DNA of 64,000 bases from the NCBI GenBank assembly GCA_000016765.1, contig CP000699.1, positions 4,901,501 to 4,965,500 on the forward strand, given 5' to 3'. Each line of letters begins with the position of its first letter. The first letter of the stretch is position 1. The position numbers and the translations under genes are program-made. The notes beneath the pieces are model-generated. The model did not search any database, was not told the DNA's origin, and was given only the letters and a program-made list of their open reading frames with translations. Positions 41,850-51,066 of this stretch are shown piece after piece. This stretch comes from Rhizorhabdus wittichii RW1. GTDB taxonomy: Bacteria; Pseudomonadota; Alphaproteobacteria; Sphingomonadales; Sphingomonadaceae.

Positions 41850-42568
41850 CCGAGCGTGTCGGGGATGCAGAGGAAATGCTCCCCCGCGCGGGTCTCGATC
41901 CACGGCGTGACCATGTCGATCGGATAGCGGCCGGCCAGCGCCACCGCGCAGTCGAAATCCTCGGCCTGTCCGATCCGTTCGAGATTGCGGATCGTCGGGA
42001 AGATCAGCGCCCTGTTCGCCAGATGCTGCTCGGCGGTCGCCCAGACCAGGTGGCTGCTCTCGCTGCCGTCGGCGCGGGCCTCGCCCAGGTCGGGCGCGCG
42101 CGCGATGTAGAAGCGCGTGTCGAAGCGGCGCGACAGCTCATGGTCGGGCCGCCAGCGGGCGAAGGGGTGGATGCCGTGCGGATCGATCCGCAGCCCGTGC
42201 CGCTCCACGATCGCGCTCAGCGGGTCGCCGCCGTGCAGCGCCGCGCGGATCGCCGCCAGCCGGTCGGCGTCGTCGAGGCCGACGAGGCCGGGCGCCAGCC
42301 CGATCTCCTCGATCGTCTCGCGGATCGCGGTGATGCGGTGGGCGAGGTCGTCGGGATCGATCGCCGGGCCTTCGACCAGCAGCTCGGGCCGGCCGGCGAA
42401 ACTGTGGTCGTCGGGATCGACCCTGCCGCCCGGGAAGACCATCCGGCTGGCGGCGAAGCTGAGATGCGCGCCGCGCCCGATCATCGGGATCTCGGGCAGC
42501 GCGCCGGGCCGGTCGCGCAGCAGGATGATGGTGGCGGCCGGGATGGCCGGCGGAAGCTTACGGGTCAT
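41765..42568 (-). CDS. Nudix hydrolase domain protein
   Basis: 267 residues from ATG 42568. PAATIILLRDRPGALPEIPMIGRG leads to FPGGRVDPDDHSF and the Nudix box core ITAIRETIEEIGLAPG (RExxEExG). The long insertion and the ARWRPDHELSRRFDTRFYIA segment match RNA-decapping-like or NUDT19-type Nudix proteins. The substrate is unknown, with acyl-CoA or nucleoside diphosphate esters possible. The 3' end overlaps manA by 85 bases in the opposite direction. The methyltransferase gene upstream on the same strand overlaps its start by four bases, so they are coupled. Confidence 0.85.
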   Translation of the reverse strand: MTRKLPPAIPAATIILLRDRPGALPEIPMIGRGAHLSFAASRMVFPGGRVDPDDHSFAGRPELLVEGPAIDPDDLAHRITAIRETIEEIGLAPGLVGLDDADRLAAIRAALHGGDPLSAIVERHGLRIDPHGIHPFARWRPDHELSRRFDTRFYIARAPDLGEARADGSESSHLVWATAEQHLANRALIFPTIRNLERIGQAEDFDCAVALAGRYPIDMVTPWIETRAGEHFLCIPDTLGYPVTAAPLAEVDRDSDPNNPLITLNPG

Positions 42569-43314
42569 GAATTTCGTCCAGCAAGGATGGTCAGGGGCCA
42601 GCGGATCGTGCGGATATCCGCCGGATCGCCCCAGGCCCTGGTGAGATCGGCCACGACCGCGTCGAACGGCGCGCGGCCGGTGCCGCGTTCGAGCGCGCGC
42701 ACCGCCGACCATGTGTCGAGATAGCCGATCAGCGCGGCGAGCGGCCAGCGCACCTCGATCGAGAAAGCCGGCGCCTCGATCGGATCGAAGGGGAGGTGGA
42801 TGTCGCGATAGCCGTTCTCGACCAGCGCGCGCTCGGGCGGCCAATGCTCGGCCAGCGTCTCGACCCGGAAGCGCTCGACGATCGCCTCGACCTCTCCCTG
42901 CGGTGCCATGCCGGCATAGCTGATCAGCGCGACGACGCCACCGGGACGCAGCAGCCGCGCGGTCTCGGCGAAGAAGGCGGGCAGGTCGAACCAGTGCGCG
43001 GCCTGGGCGGCGGCGATCAGGTCGACCGATCCGTCCGGCAGGCCGCTCGCCTCGGCCGAGGCGACGCGATAGTCGATCCTGGGATGCGGGGTGGCGCTGG
43101 CGATCTGCTGCGCGCTCGGGTCGGTCGCGATCACCCTGTCGAAATGCCCGGCGAGTTGGAGCGAGAGCTGTCCCGACCCGCAGCCGACGTCGAGCGCTGT
43201 TTTTGTAGCGGGTGCTACAATGCCCAGCCATGCCGCCAACTCCGGCGGATAGGCCGGACGATAGGCGGCATAGGCCGCGGCGTGCGACGAGAAATGATCC
43301 TTGAACGCGCTCAC
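42565..43314 (-). CDS. Class I SAM-dependent methyltransferase
   Basis: 249 residues from GTG 43314, overlapping the ubiG stop (GTGA). DHFSSHAAAYAAYRPAYPPELAAWL is followed by motif I TALDVGCGSGQLSLQLA, acidic D in ATDPS, and motif DLIAAAQAAHWFDLPAFFAETARLLRPGGVVALISY. This matches the Methyltransf_11/trans-aconitate-like family. The substrate is unknown. It is coupled to ubiG upstream and the Nudix gene downstream, giving a three-gene transcript. Confidence 0.87.
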   Translation of the reverse strand: MSAFKDHFSSHAAAYAAYRPAYPPELAAWLGIVAPATKTALDVGCGSGQLSLQLAGHFDRVIATDPSAQQIASATPHPRIDYRVASAEASGLPDGSVDLIAAAQAAHWFDLPAFFAETARLLRPGGVVALISYAGMAPQGEVEAIVERFRVETLAEHWPPERALVENGYRDIHLPFDPIEAPAFSIEVRWPLAALIGYLDTWSAVRALERGTGRAPFDAVVADLTRAWGDPADIRTIRWPLTILAGRNS

Positions 43315-44045
43315 CGGATCGCGGTCAGGAAATAGTCGAGCGCCAGATTGTCGCTGAGGTGGAAGCCGGCGGCCGGCGAGAAGCCGAGGCCCTTGCGATC
43401 GATCACGCGCAGGCCGGCCGCCTCGACATGCGCGGCCAGTTCCTCGGGCGTCACGAATTTGCGCCAGTCGTGCGTGCCCTTCGGCACCATCCCCAGTCCC
43501 TCGGCGACGGTGATCATCGCCAGCTTCGACAGCGGCGTCCGGTTGGGCGTCGACAGGATCATGATCCCGTCCGGGGCGAGCAAACCGGCGAGCCGGGCGA
43601 CGAAGGCGGCGGGATCGGCGACATGCTCGATCACCTCCATCGAGGTGACGAGGTCGAAGCTCTCGCCCGCCAGCACCTCGACCCCGCCGGCGCGATAGTC
43701 GATCGTCAGCCCCTGTTTCTTCGCATGGTGGCGGGCGACCGCGACATTCTCCGGCGCGGCGTCGATTCCCGTCACCGCCGCGCCCATCCGCGCCAGCGGC
43801 TCGGCGAGCAGGCCCGCGCCGCAGCCGACGTCGGCCGCGCGCCGGCCCGTCAGCGGGCGCAGCATCTCGGGCCCGATTCCCCACTGCGCCTCGATCGTCG
43901 CGCGGATGTGGCGCAGGCGCGGCGGATTGAGCTTGTGCAGCATCGCCGAGGACCCCTTGGGGTCCCACCATTCCGCGGCGAGCTTTCCGAAATGGGCGGC
44001 TTCCTCGGCGACCACCGAGCCATGCTGTTGTGCGCTTGCGTTCAT
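43311..44045 (-). CDS. ubiG: Ubiquinone O-methyltransferase UbiG
   Basis: 244 residues. FGKLAAEWWDPKGSSAMLHKLNPPRLRHI at the N-terminus and motif [33 protein letters not shown] are diagnostic. SFDLVTSMEVIEHVADPAAFV, ILSTPNRTPLSKLAMITVAEGLGMVPKGTHDWRKFVTPEEL and the membrane-associating loop region follow. It carries out both O-methylations in coenzyme Q synthesis. It leads the three-gene minus-strand unit. Confidence 0.96.
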   Translation of the reverse strand: MNASAQQHGSVVAEEAAHFGKLAAEWWDPKGSSAMLHKLNPPRLRHIRATIEAQWGIGPEMLRPLTGRRAADVGCGAGLLAEPLARMGAAVTGIDAAPENVAVARHHAKKQGLTIDYRAGGVEVLAGESFDLVTSMEVIEHVADPAAFVARLAGLLAPDGIMILSTPNRTPLSKLAMITVAEGLGMVPKGTHDWRKFVTPEELAAHVEAAGLRVIDRKGLGFSPAAGFHLSDNLALDYFLTAIR

Positions 44046-44082
44046 TGCGCCCCCTCTCTATCAGGGCCGCGCCCTTGAGCCC

Positions 44083-44144
44083 AGAGCCTGATCGTTCGAG
44101 GTGGAAGCGCTTGGCGCTTCCACCGAAAGCGTGAATCAGGCTCT
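44083..44144. repeat. Nested palindrome between ubiG and lysC
   Basis: Perfect outer arms AGAGCCTGAT...ATCAGGCTCT enclose a perfect inner hairpin GTGGAAGCGC, loop TTG, GCGCTTCCAC. The element lies between the divergent ubiG and lysC starts. It shows the same double-stem plan as 30306-30347 and 40872-40935. Confidence 0.75.
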
Positions 44145-44229
44145 GTTCAAATGGTGCGACATTGATCCTTGGATCAATGTCGGATGGCTTTTCCGGCTTT
44201 CTCGGCCTCTTTGGGACAGACGACAGGCA

Positions 44230-45486
44230 ATGGCGCGCATCGTTATGAAATTCGGCGGAACCTCGATGGCGGGGATCGAGCGAATTCGCAACGTGGCGAA
44301 CCGCGTCAAACATGAGGTCGAGCTGGGCAACGAGGTCGCGGTCGTCGTCTCGGCGATGTCGGGCGAGACCGACCGGCTCGTCAATTTCTGCCGCGAGGCG
44401 TCGCCGCTCTACGATCCGCGCGAATATGACGTGGTCGTCGCCTCGGGCGAGCAGGTGACCAGCGGTCTGCTGGCGATCGTCCTCCAGTCGCTGGGCGTGA
44501 AGGCGCGCAGCTGGCTCGGCTGGCAGCTTCCGATCCGCACCAGCGACGCCCATGCCTCGGCCCGGATCGAGACGATCAATTCGGAAGCGATCGGCAAGGC
44601 GATGGCCGCCGGCGAGGTTGCCGTCATCCCCGGCTTCCAGGGCATGACCGGCGACGATCGCGTGACGACGCTGGGCCGTGGCGGCTCGGACACTTCGGCT
44701 GTCGCGGTCGCCGCCGCGATGAAGGCGGACCGCTGCGACATCTACACCGACGTCGACGGCGTCTACACCACCGATCCGCGCATCGTGCCCAAGGCCCGCA
44801 AGCTGGCCAAGGTCACCTATGAGGAGATGCTGGAGCTCGCTTCGGTCGGCGCCAAGGTGCTGCAGACCCGCTCGGTGGGCCTCGCGATGAAGGAGAAGGT
44901 GCGCCTTCAGGTGCTCTCCTCGTTCGACCAGCCGACCGACAATCCCACGCCCGGCACCATGATCGTCGGCGAGGAAGAAATCGAAGGAACCACCATGGAA
45001 CGCCAGCTCATCACCGGCATCGCCTATGACAAGAACGAGACGAAGGTCACGCTGACCGCCGTTCCCGACCGTCCGGGCGCCGTCGCCTCGATCTTCGCGC
45101 CGCTCGCCGATGCCAACATCAATGTCGACATGATCGTCCAGAACGTCGCGCACGACACCGGCTCGACCGACGTGACCTTCACCGTGCCGACCGCCGAGCT
45201 GGCCCGTTCGCTCGACGTGCTGGAGCGCGAGCGCGGCACGATCGGCTATGAGAAGCTGATCCACGACACCAACGTCGCCAAGATCTCGGTCGTCGGTGTC
45301 GGCATGCGCAGCCATGCGGGCGTCGCGTCGAAGATGTTCGACGCGCTCGCCGCGCGCGGCATCAACGTGCTCGCGATCACCACGTCGGAGATCAAGGTCT
45401 CGGTCCTGATCAACGAGGACTATACTGAGCTCGCCGTCCGCGTCCTCCACACCGCCTATGGCCTCGATGCGGAGGATGCCGCTTGA
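44230..45486 (+). CDS. lysC: Aspartate kinase
   Basis: 418 residues from ATG 44230. The amino-acid kinase domain begins MARIVMKFGGTSMAG, with VVSAMSGETDRLV, GRGGSDTSAVAVAAAM and CDIYTDVDGVYTTDPRIV. Two ACT regulatory domains (about 265-415) begin after the internal methionine MERQLITGIAYDKNE and include VTLTAVPDRPGAVASIFAPLADANINVDMIVQNV. It phosphorylates aspartate at the head of lysine, threonine and methionine synthesis and is feedback-regulated via ACT. The stop overlaps the next start (TGATG). Confidence 0.96.
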   Translation: MARIVMKFGGTSMAGIERIRNVANRVKHEVELGNEVAVVVSAMSGETDRLVNFCREASPLYDPREYDVVVASGEQVTSGLLAIVLQSLGVKARSWLGWQLPIRTSDAHASARIETINSEAIGKAMAAGEVAVIPGFQGMTGDDRVTTLGRGGSDTSAVAVAAAMKADRCDIYTDVDGVYTTDPRIVPKARKLAKVTYEEMLELASVGAKVLQTRSVGLAMKEKVRLQVLSSFDQPTDNPTPGTMIVGEEEIEGTTMERQLITGIAYDKNETKVTLTAVPDRPGAVASIFAPLADANINVDMIVQNVAHDTGSTDVTFTVPTAELARSLDVLERERGTIGYEKLIHDTNVAKISVVGVGMRSHAGVASKMFDALAARGINVLAITTSEIKVSVLINEDYTELAVRVLHTAYGLDAEDAA

Positions 45487-46502
45487 TGAGCGGCGGTGCC
45501 CGACTCGCCGCCCTGATGGAGCGCGGCGCGGCCCTGCTGGGCAGCGACTATGCGATCCTCGGCGGGGCGATGAGCTGGGTTTCCGAACGGAACCTCGTCG
45601 CCGCCATGTCGAATGCCGGCTGCTTCGGCGTGATCGCGTGCGGCGCGATGACGCCCGAGCTGCTCGATGCCGAGATCGCGGGCACCAGGGCGCTGACCGC
45701 GAAGCCGTTCGGCGTCAACCTGATCACCATGCACCCGCAGCTCACCGACCTGATCGAGGTCTGCGCGAAGCATGGCGTCGGTCATGTCGTGCTGGCCGGC
45801 GGCCTGCCGCCGGGCGGCGCGATCGAGCGGATCAAGGCCTCGGGCGCGAAGGTCATCTGCTTCGCCCCGGCGCTCGCGCTGGCGAAGAAGCTGATCCGCT
45901 CGGGCATCGACGCGCTGGTGATCGAGGGCATGGAGGCCGGCGGCCATATCGGCCCGGTCTCGACCTCGGTGCTGGCGCAGGAGATATTGCCGGTCGTCGC
46001 CGGCGAGCTGCCGGTGTTCGTCGCCGGCGGGATCGGCCGGGGCGAAGCGATCGCCGGCTATCTCGAAATGGGCGCTGCGGGCGTCCAGCTCGGCACCCGC
46101 TTCGTTTGTGCCGCCGAATCGATCGCGCATCCGAACTTCAAGAGGGCGTTCATCCGCGCCTCGGCGCGTGATGCGATCACCAGCGTCCAGATCGACCCGC
46201 GCCTGCCGGTCATCCCGGTCCGCGCACTGCGCAACGCCTCGTCCGAGCTGTTCACCGCCAAGCAGCGCGAGGTCGCCCAGCTCCTCGACGACGGCAAGGT
46301 CGAGATGGCCGAGGCCCAGCTCCAGATCGAGCATTACTGGGCCGGCGCACTCCGCCGCGCGGTGATCGACGGCGATGTCGAGCATGGCTCGGTGATGGCG
46401 GGCCAGTCGGTCGGCATGGTCACGAAGGAAGAGCCGCTCGCCGACATCGTCGCGACCCTGATCGGCGAGGCGTCGGCGGCGCTGGAGCAGCGCGCGGCCT
46501 GA
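45486..46502 (+). CDS. Nitronate monooxygenase family protein
   Basis: 338 residues from ATG 45486. The TIM-barrel FMN-binding pattern reads DYAILGGAMSWVSERNLVAAMSNAGCFGVIACGAM, VNLITMHPQL, HVVLAGGLPPG, VIEGMEAGGHIGP and VFVAGGIGRGEAIAGYLEMGAAGVQLGTRFV. These are the phosphate- and flavin-binding loops of class I nitronate monooxygenases, which oxidise nitronates and propionate-3-nitronate. It is coupled to lysC by a one-base overlap, which is unusual, but no functional link is evident. Confidence 0.88.
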   Translation: MSGGARLAALMERGAALLGSDYAILGGAMSWVSERNLVAAMSNAGCFGVIACGAMTPELLDAEIAGTRALTAKPFGVNLITMHPQLTDLIEVCAKHGVGHVVLAGGLPPGGAIERIKASGAKVICFAPALALAKKLIRSGIDALVIEGMEAGGHIGPVSTSVLAQEILPVVAGELPVFVAGGIGRGEAIAGYLEMGAAGVQLGTRFVCAAESIAHPNFKRAFIRASARDAITSVQIDPRLPVIPVRALRNASSELFTAKQREVAQLLDDGKVEMAEAQLQIEHYWAGALRRAVIDGDVEHGSVMAGQSVGMVTKEEPLADIVATLIGEASAALEQRAA

Positions 46503-46600
46503 TCTTCCGGCTCGGTTGACGACCGGATTGGAGCAGCTTCTTCGCCGTTAAGGATTCCATCGTTGGAATCCCGCCCCTCTTTCTGATAGCGGGCGAAGCA

Positions 46601-48880
46601 ATGGCACCGCTGACAGCAACCTCCGCCGCGCGTGAGATATTGACGCGCCTGCATGACGTCATGGCGTCACGCTCGGCTGCGCAGACCAAGCTCAACCAGG
46701 TCGTCCAGATCATCGGCGAGGCGCTCGATACCGAGGTCTGCTCGGTCTACCTGCTGCGCGACGGCGCGCTGGAGCTGTTCGCCACCCGCGGCCTGAAGCA
46801 GGGCGCCGTCCACGTCACCAAGCTGGCGCTCGGCGAGGGCCTGGTCGGGACGATCGCGCAGAATGTCGAGACGCTCAACCTCGACGAGGCGACCAGCCAC
46901 CCTGATTTCGCCTACAAGCCCGAGACCGGCGAGGAGCTGTTCCACAGCTTCGCGGGCGTGCCGATCGTCCGGCGGGAGCGTGCGGTCGGCGTGCTCGCCG
47001 TCCAGCATCGCGACCAGCGCCGGTTCGACGATGTCGAGATCGAGGCGCTGCAGACCGTCGCGATGGTGCTGGCCGAGCTGATCGCCGGCGCCGGCCTGAT
47101 CGACGAGGGCGTCCCCGGTTCGAAGGGCACGCGCGACAATGGGGCGGTGCGCCTCGCCGGCCTCAAGCTGGTCGAGGGGATGGCGCGGGGCAGGGCGGTC
47201 TATCACCAGCCGCGCATCGAGATCGAGCATACCGTCGCCGAGGATATCGAGGTCGAGCGCCACCGCGTCATCTCCGCCTTCTCGAAGATGCGCGACCAGA
47301 TCGAGCGGATGACCCGCGAGGCCGATTTCGGCGCGGGCGGCGAGCATCAGGACGTCCTCGCGATGTACAAGATGTTCGCCTATGACGAGGGCTGGATCCG
47401 GCGGATCAACGAGGCGATCGACAGCGGCCTGACCGCCGAGGCGGCGATCGAGCGCGTCCAGCAGCGCACCCGCATGCGGATGCGCGAGATCGGCGATCCG
47501 CTGCTCGCCGACCGGATGCACGACCTGGAGGACCTCTCCAACCGCCTGCTCCGCATCGTCTCCGGCCAGCTCGGCACGGCGGCGCAGCTCGGCCTGCGCC
47601 ATGATTCGATCCTGATCGCGCGCAACCTCGGCCCCGCCGAGCTGCTCGAATATGATCGTCGCCGGCTCAAGGGCGTGGTGCTCGAGGAAGGCTCGCTCAC
47701 CGCTCATGTCACGATCGTCGCGCGGGCGATGGGCGTGCCGGTGCTGGGCCGGGTCAAGGATGTCCGCCGGATGATCGGCGAAGGCGACACGCTGCTGCTC
47801 GACGGCACTGCCGGCTCGGTCGTCGTCCGCGCCAATGCGACCATGGAGGAGGCCTTCGAGGCCAAGATGATGGTCGGGCAGAAGCGTCGCGCCGAATTCG
47901 CGGCGATGCGCGACCTGCCCGCCCGGACCCGCGACGACCTGCGCATCGAGCTGATGGTCAATGCCGGCCTGCGCGACGACATGGCCGCGCTCGACGTCAC
48001 CGGCGCCGACGGCATCGGCCTGTTCCGCACCGAATTCCAGTTCCTCGTCTCCGCCACGCTGCCGCAGCGCGAGCGCCAGCTCCGCCTCTATCGCGACGTT
48101 CTGGATGCCGCGGGCGACCGGCCGGTGATCTTCCGCACGGTCGACATCGGCGGCGACAAGGCCCTGCCCTATCTCAAGGCGGGCGACGATGCGGACGAGG
48201 AGAATCCCGCCCTCGGCTGGCGCGCCATCCGTCTCGGCCTCGAACGCGACGCGCTGATGAAGGTCCAGGCGCGCGCGCTGATCGAGGCGGCGGCGGGCCG
48301 GACCCTCAACGTCATGTTCCCGATGGTGTCGGAACCGTGGGAGTTCGAGGAGGCCGTCGCGCTGTTCGATGCGCAGCGCAAATGGATCCACGATCATGGC
48401 CGGGGCGTCCCCAATGCGATCCGCTACGGCACGATGCTCGAGGTGCCGGCGCTCGCCGAGAGCCTCGACATGCTGCTGCCCAGGCTGGATTTCCTGTCGA
48501 TCGGCACCAACGACCTGACCCAGTTCCTGTTCGCCGCCGACCGCGCCAATCCCAAGCTGGCCGAGCGGTACGACTGGCTGAGCCCCGCGATCCTGCGCTT
48601 CATCGGCCGGGTGACGCGGCAGACGCGCGCGGCGGGCGTGCCGATCGGCGTGTGCGGTGAGATGGGTGGTCGTCCGTTGGAAGCGATGGCGCTGATCGGC
48701 CTCGGGATCGATCGCCTCTCGATCACGCCGGCGGCGGTCGGGCCGGTCAAGGCGATGATCCGTTCGCTCGACGCGAAGGCGCTGCGCGAAGCGATGGACG
48801 GCTTCCTCGGCCGGCCGCTCCGCACCCTGCGCGGCGATCTGGCCGCCTGGGCGGAGAGCAATGGGGTTGCGGTCGCCTGA
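46601..48880 (+). CDS. ptsP: PTS-Ntr phosphoenolpyruvate-protein phosphotransferase (EI-Ntr)
   Basis: 759 residues. An N-terminal GAF domain (about 20-165, with VCSVYLLRDGALELFATRGL) is followed by the PEP-utiliser phosphohistidine domain (EGSLTAHVTIVARAMGVPVLG) and the barrel domain with GIGLFRTEFQF, FRTVDIGGDKALPYL, NVMFPMVS and GVCGEMGGRPLEAMALIGLGIDRLS. It starts the nitrogen-PTS phosphorelay controlling potassium, carbon and nitrogen responses. Its EIIA and HPr partners are not in the window. Confidence 0.96.
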   Translation: MAPLTATSAAREILTRLHDVMASRSAAQTKLNQVVQIIGEALDTEVCSVYLLRDGALELFATRGLKQGAVHVTKLALGEGLVGTIAQNVETLNLDEATSHPDFAYKPETGEELFHSFAGVPIVRRERAVGVLAVQHRDQRRFDDVEIEALQTVAMVLAELIAGAGLIDEGVPGSKGTRDNGAVRLAGLKLVEGMARGRAVYHQPRIEIEHTVAEDIEVERHRVISAFSKMRDQIERMTREADFGAGGEHQDVLAMYKMFAYDEGWIRRINEAIDSGLTAEAAIERVQQRTRMRMREIGDPLLADRMHDLEDLSNRLLRIVSGQLGTAAQLGLRHDSILIARNLGPAELLEYDRRRLKGVVLEEGSLTAHVTIVARAMGVPVLGRVKDVRRMIGEGDTLLLDGTAGSVVVRANATMEEAFEAKMMVGQKRRAEFAAMRDLPARTRDDLRIELMVNAGLRDDMAALDVTGADGIGLFRTEFQFLVSATLPQRERQLRLYRDVLDAAGDRPVIFRTVDIGGDKALPYLKAGDDADEENPALGWRAIRLGLERDALMKVQARALIEAAAGRTLNVMFPMVSEPWEFEEAVALFDAQRKWIHDHGRGVPNAIRYGTMLEVPALAESLDMLLPRLDFLSIGTNDLTQFLFAADRANPKLAERYDWLSPAILRFIGRVTRQTRAAGVPIGVCGEMGGRPLEAMALIGLGIDRLSITPAAVGPVKAMIRSLDAKALREAMDGFLGRPLRTLRGDLAAWAESNGVAVA

Positions 48881-48994
48881 AATGCGCGGCAGACCGTTGA
48901 CGTGACGGGGAAACGTTACGTCTGAGGCGCGAATGCTGTTGGGTTCGACGATTGCTTGCTTGCCTGATCGCTCTGGAGCGTGGAGAAGGACGCG

Positions 48995-49927
48995 ATGAGT
49001 GAAGGCGCGGATTCCCGCAATGTCGGCGAGCAGCTCGCCGCTGAACGCGCTCGGCAGAAGCTGGACCTGAGCGACGTCGCCGCGCGTACCCGCATCCCGC
49101 TCCGCCATCTCGACGCGATCGAGAAGGGCGAGCATGGCAACCTGCCGGCGCTGCCCTATTCGACCGGCTTCGTGAAGAGCTACGCCAACATGCTGGGCCT
49201 CGACGGCCAGGCCTTGTCGCGCGCCTTCCGCGACCAGATCGGGGGCGAGCAGCGGGCCCATTTCGAGCCCGAGGCCTATGAGCCGGTCGATCCGACCCGG
49301 GTGCCGTCGCGGCTGCTGGCGATGATCGCGCTCGGCGTCGCGCTGCTGCTCGGCATGGGGTATCTGCTGCTCCGCTTCGAAGGCGACAGCAGCGACCTCG
49401 CCAAGCTCGCCGCCGACACGGTGCAGGACATCCGCCCGGTCCCGGCCCGCCGCCCGCCGCCGCCGGCCGCCGTTCCGGCGCAGCCCGCCGTCCCGACCGG
49501 CCCGATCAGCGTCGCCGCCAGCGAGGACGTCTGGATCAAGCTGTCCGAACGCGAAGGCGCCAGGACCTATTTCATGAACGTGCTGGCGGCCGGGCAGAGC
49601 TTCACCCTGCCTGACGACGCGGTCGATCCGATCCTGCGCACCGGCCGGCCGCAGTCGCTCAAGGTGCTGATCGGTACGACCGAGCTGCCGCCGGTGGGCG
49701 AGCCGGACCGCCTCGTCCGCGCCTACAGCCTCAAGCGCGACGCGCTCGTCGCGATCGCCACCGCGAAGCCCGACGCCGCCATGCCGGCGGACGGCGCGGC
49801 CAATGCCAGCGATGCGGGCGCCGTCCCGGATGCTTTCCGCAGCGTTCCGCCGATCTACGACCCGGCGGCGGGCCGCGCGGACACGGCTGGACCGGCCAGT
49901 GACTCGGATCGCCGCCCGCGGCCTTGA
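48995..49927 (+). CDS. RodZ-like helix-turn-helix membrane protein
   Basis: 310 residues from ATG 48995, with GGAGAAGGA upstream. An N-terminal HTH_25 domain (GEQLAAERARQKLDLSDVAARTRIPLRHLDAIEKGEHGNLPALPYSTGFVKSYANMLGLD) is followed by one membrane helix (about 109-127), a proline-rich linker and a C-terminal DUF4115 beta-domain (VWIKLSEREGARTYFMNVLAAGQSFTLP). RodZ links MreB filaments to the rod-shape wall machinery. In coccoid or short-rod sphingomonads it probably still binds MreB. Context with CpoB-like next supports an envelope role. Confidence 0.87.
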   Translation: MSEGADSRNVGEQLAAERARQKLDLSDVAARTRIPLRHLDAIEKGEHGNLPALPYSTGFVKSYANMLGLDGQALSRAFRDQIGGEQRAHFEPEAYEPVDPTRVPSRLLAMIALGVALLLGMGYLLLRFEGDSSDLAKLAADTVQDIRPVPARRPPPPAAVPAQPAVPTGPISVAASEDVWIKLSEREGARTYFMNVLAAGQSFTLPDDAVDPILRTGRPQSLKVLIGTTELPPVGEPDRLVRAYSLKRDALVAIATAKPDAAMPADGAANASDAGAVPDAFRSVPPIYDPAAGRADTAGPASDSDRRPRP

Positions 49928-49985
49928 TCCGGGCCGCCTTCGCGCGGCATTATCGAAGCGTAACGATCACGGGGAATTACCGATC

Positions 49986-50894
49986 ATGAAGAAGGCGATC
50001 TTCGCCATCCTGCTCCTCTCCGCCGCCGCTCCGGCGATCGCCCAGCAATCGCTGCCGGTCGACAAGCGGGTCGACAAGCTGGAGAAGGAAATGAAGGCCG
50101 TGCAGCGCAAGGTCTTCCCCGGCGGGGCCCAGCAATATTTCGAGCCCGAGATCAAGCCGCAGGTCGTGCCGGCGACGCCGGCCGGCTCCCCGGCCGATTC
50201 CGTCGTGACCGACCTGACCCGGCGGGTCGACGCGCTGGAGAAGGCGCTGGCCCAGCTCACCGGCCAGGTCGAGCAGAACAGCTATAATCTGCGCAAGCTG
50301 GAGGATCAGTTCGCCAAGATGAAGGGCGACGCCGACTATCGGCTGAACGTGCTCGAAGGCAAGACGCCGCCGGCCCCGGCCGGCGCGGCGGCCGGCGGCA
50401 ACCTCCCCTATGTCGTCCCGCCTCCCCCGAAGGGCGCGGCCGGCGGCGCGGCGGCGGCTCCCGCTCCGGCGGCGCCCGCGCCCGCGGCCACGTTGAGCGG
50501 CGATCCGGGCAAGGATGCCTATATGGCGGGCTACGACCTCTGGATGCAGAAGAAATATCCCGACGCGATCGCCGCGCTGAAGGCGATGTACGCCAAATAT
50601 CCGAAGAACAAATATGCCAGCTACGCCCGCAACCTCGCCGGGCGCGCCTATCTGGACAACGGCCAGTATAACGACGCGATCCGCGAGTTCTTCGAGAACA
50701 CCAAGATCGAGGACGGCGAGCGGGCGCCCCACAGCTACGTCTTCATGGCCGAGGCGCTGATGAAGCGGAAGCCGCCGTTGTTCGACAAGGCCTGCCAGGC
50801 CTATGACGTGCTGCAGGCGAAATATCCCGACAAGGTGTCCGGCCCGCTCGCCGAGATGGTCGCCAAGGGAAGGGCCGATGCCAAGTGCAAGTGA
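49986..50894 (+). CDS. cpoB: CpoB/YbgF-like periplasmic TPR protein of the Tol-Pal system
   Basis: 302 residues from ATG 49986. A Sec signal peptide (ending AIAQQ) is followed by a predicted coiled coil (DKRVDKLEKEMKAVQRKVF and RRVDALEKALAQLTGQVEQN), an alanine/proline linker and a C-terminal TPR domain (AYMAGYDLWMQKKYPDAIAALKAMYAKYPKNKYASYARNLAGRAYLDNGQYNDAIREFFEN). CpoB couples peptidoglycan synthesis to outer-membrane constriction. tol and pal genes are not adjacent here. Confidence 0.87.
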   Translation: MKKAIFAILLLSAAAPAIAQQSLPVDKRVDKLEKEMKAVQRKVFPGGAQQYFEPEIKPQVVPATPAGSPADSVVTDLTRRVDALEKALAQLTGQVEQNSYNLRKLEDQFAKMKGDADYRLNVLEGKTPPAPAGAAAGGNLPYVVPPPPKGAAGGAAAAPAPAAPAPAATLSGDPGKDAYMAGYDLWMQKKYPDAIAALKAMYAKYPKNKYASYARNLAGRAYLDNGQYNDAIREFFENTKIEDGERAPHSYVFMAEALMKRKPPLFDKACQAYDVLQAKYPDKVSGPLAEMVAKGRADAKCK

Positions 50895-50916
50895 CGACTG
50901 GCTGAACCACCTTCTA

Positions 50917-51066
50917 TCGTCATCCCAGCGAAGGCTGGGGTCCATGTCTCTCGTCAGCCAGATGGCATCTGAGAAGACAACAGACATGGATGCCTGCCTT
51001 CAGCCTTTGGCTGAAGTTTATCCCGAGCGCCTGCCTTGCAGGCAGTCGAGGGGCAGGCATGACGGT
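50917..51066. repeat. REP-like intergenic element reaching into the tilS start
   Basis: The left end GTCATCCCAGCGAAGGCTGG and the right end GCAGGCATGAC are partial complements, typical of REP elements found after genes in this group. Two inner short palindromes (CAGCCTTTGGCTG, CTGCCTTGCAGGCAG) are visible. The first possible tilS ATG (51059) lies within the right end. Confidence 0.5.

Noticed and set aside
42565-45450. A 961-codon open frame on the minus strand spanning methyltransferase, ubiG and lysC
   Set aside because: Only the 42565-43314 part has coding character. The rest is antisense or out of frame to ubiG and lysC, caused by high GC content.
46667-49261. A long open frame antisense to ptsP
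   Set aside because: The translation is low-complexity R, A, D and G-rich, typical of the complement of GC-rich genes, while ptsP on the plus strand has complete motifs.
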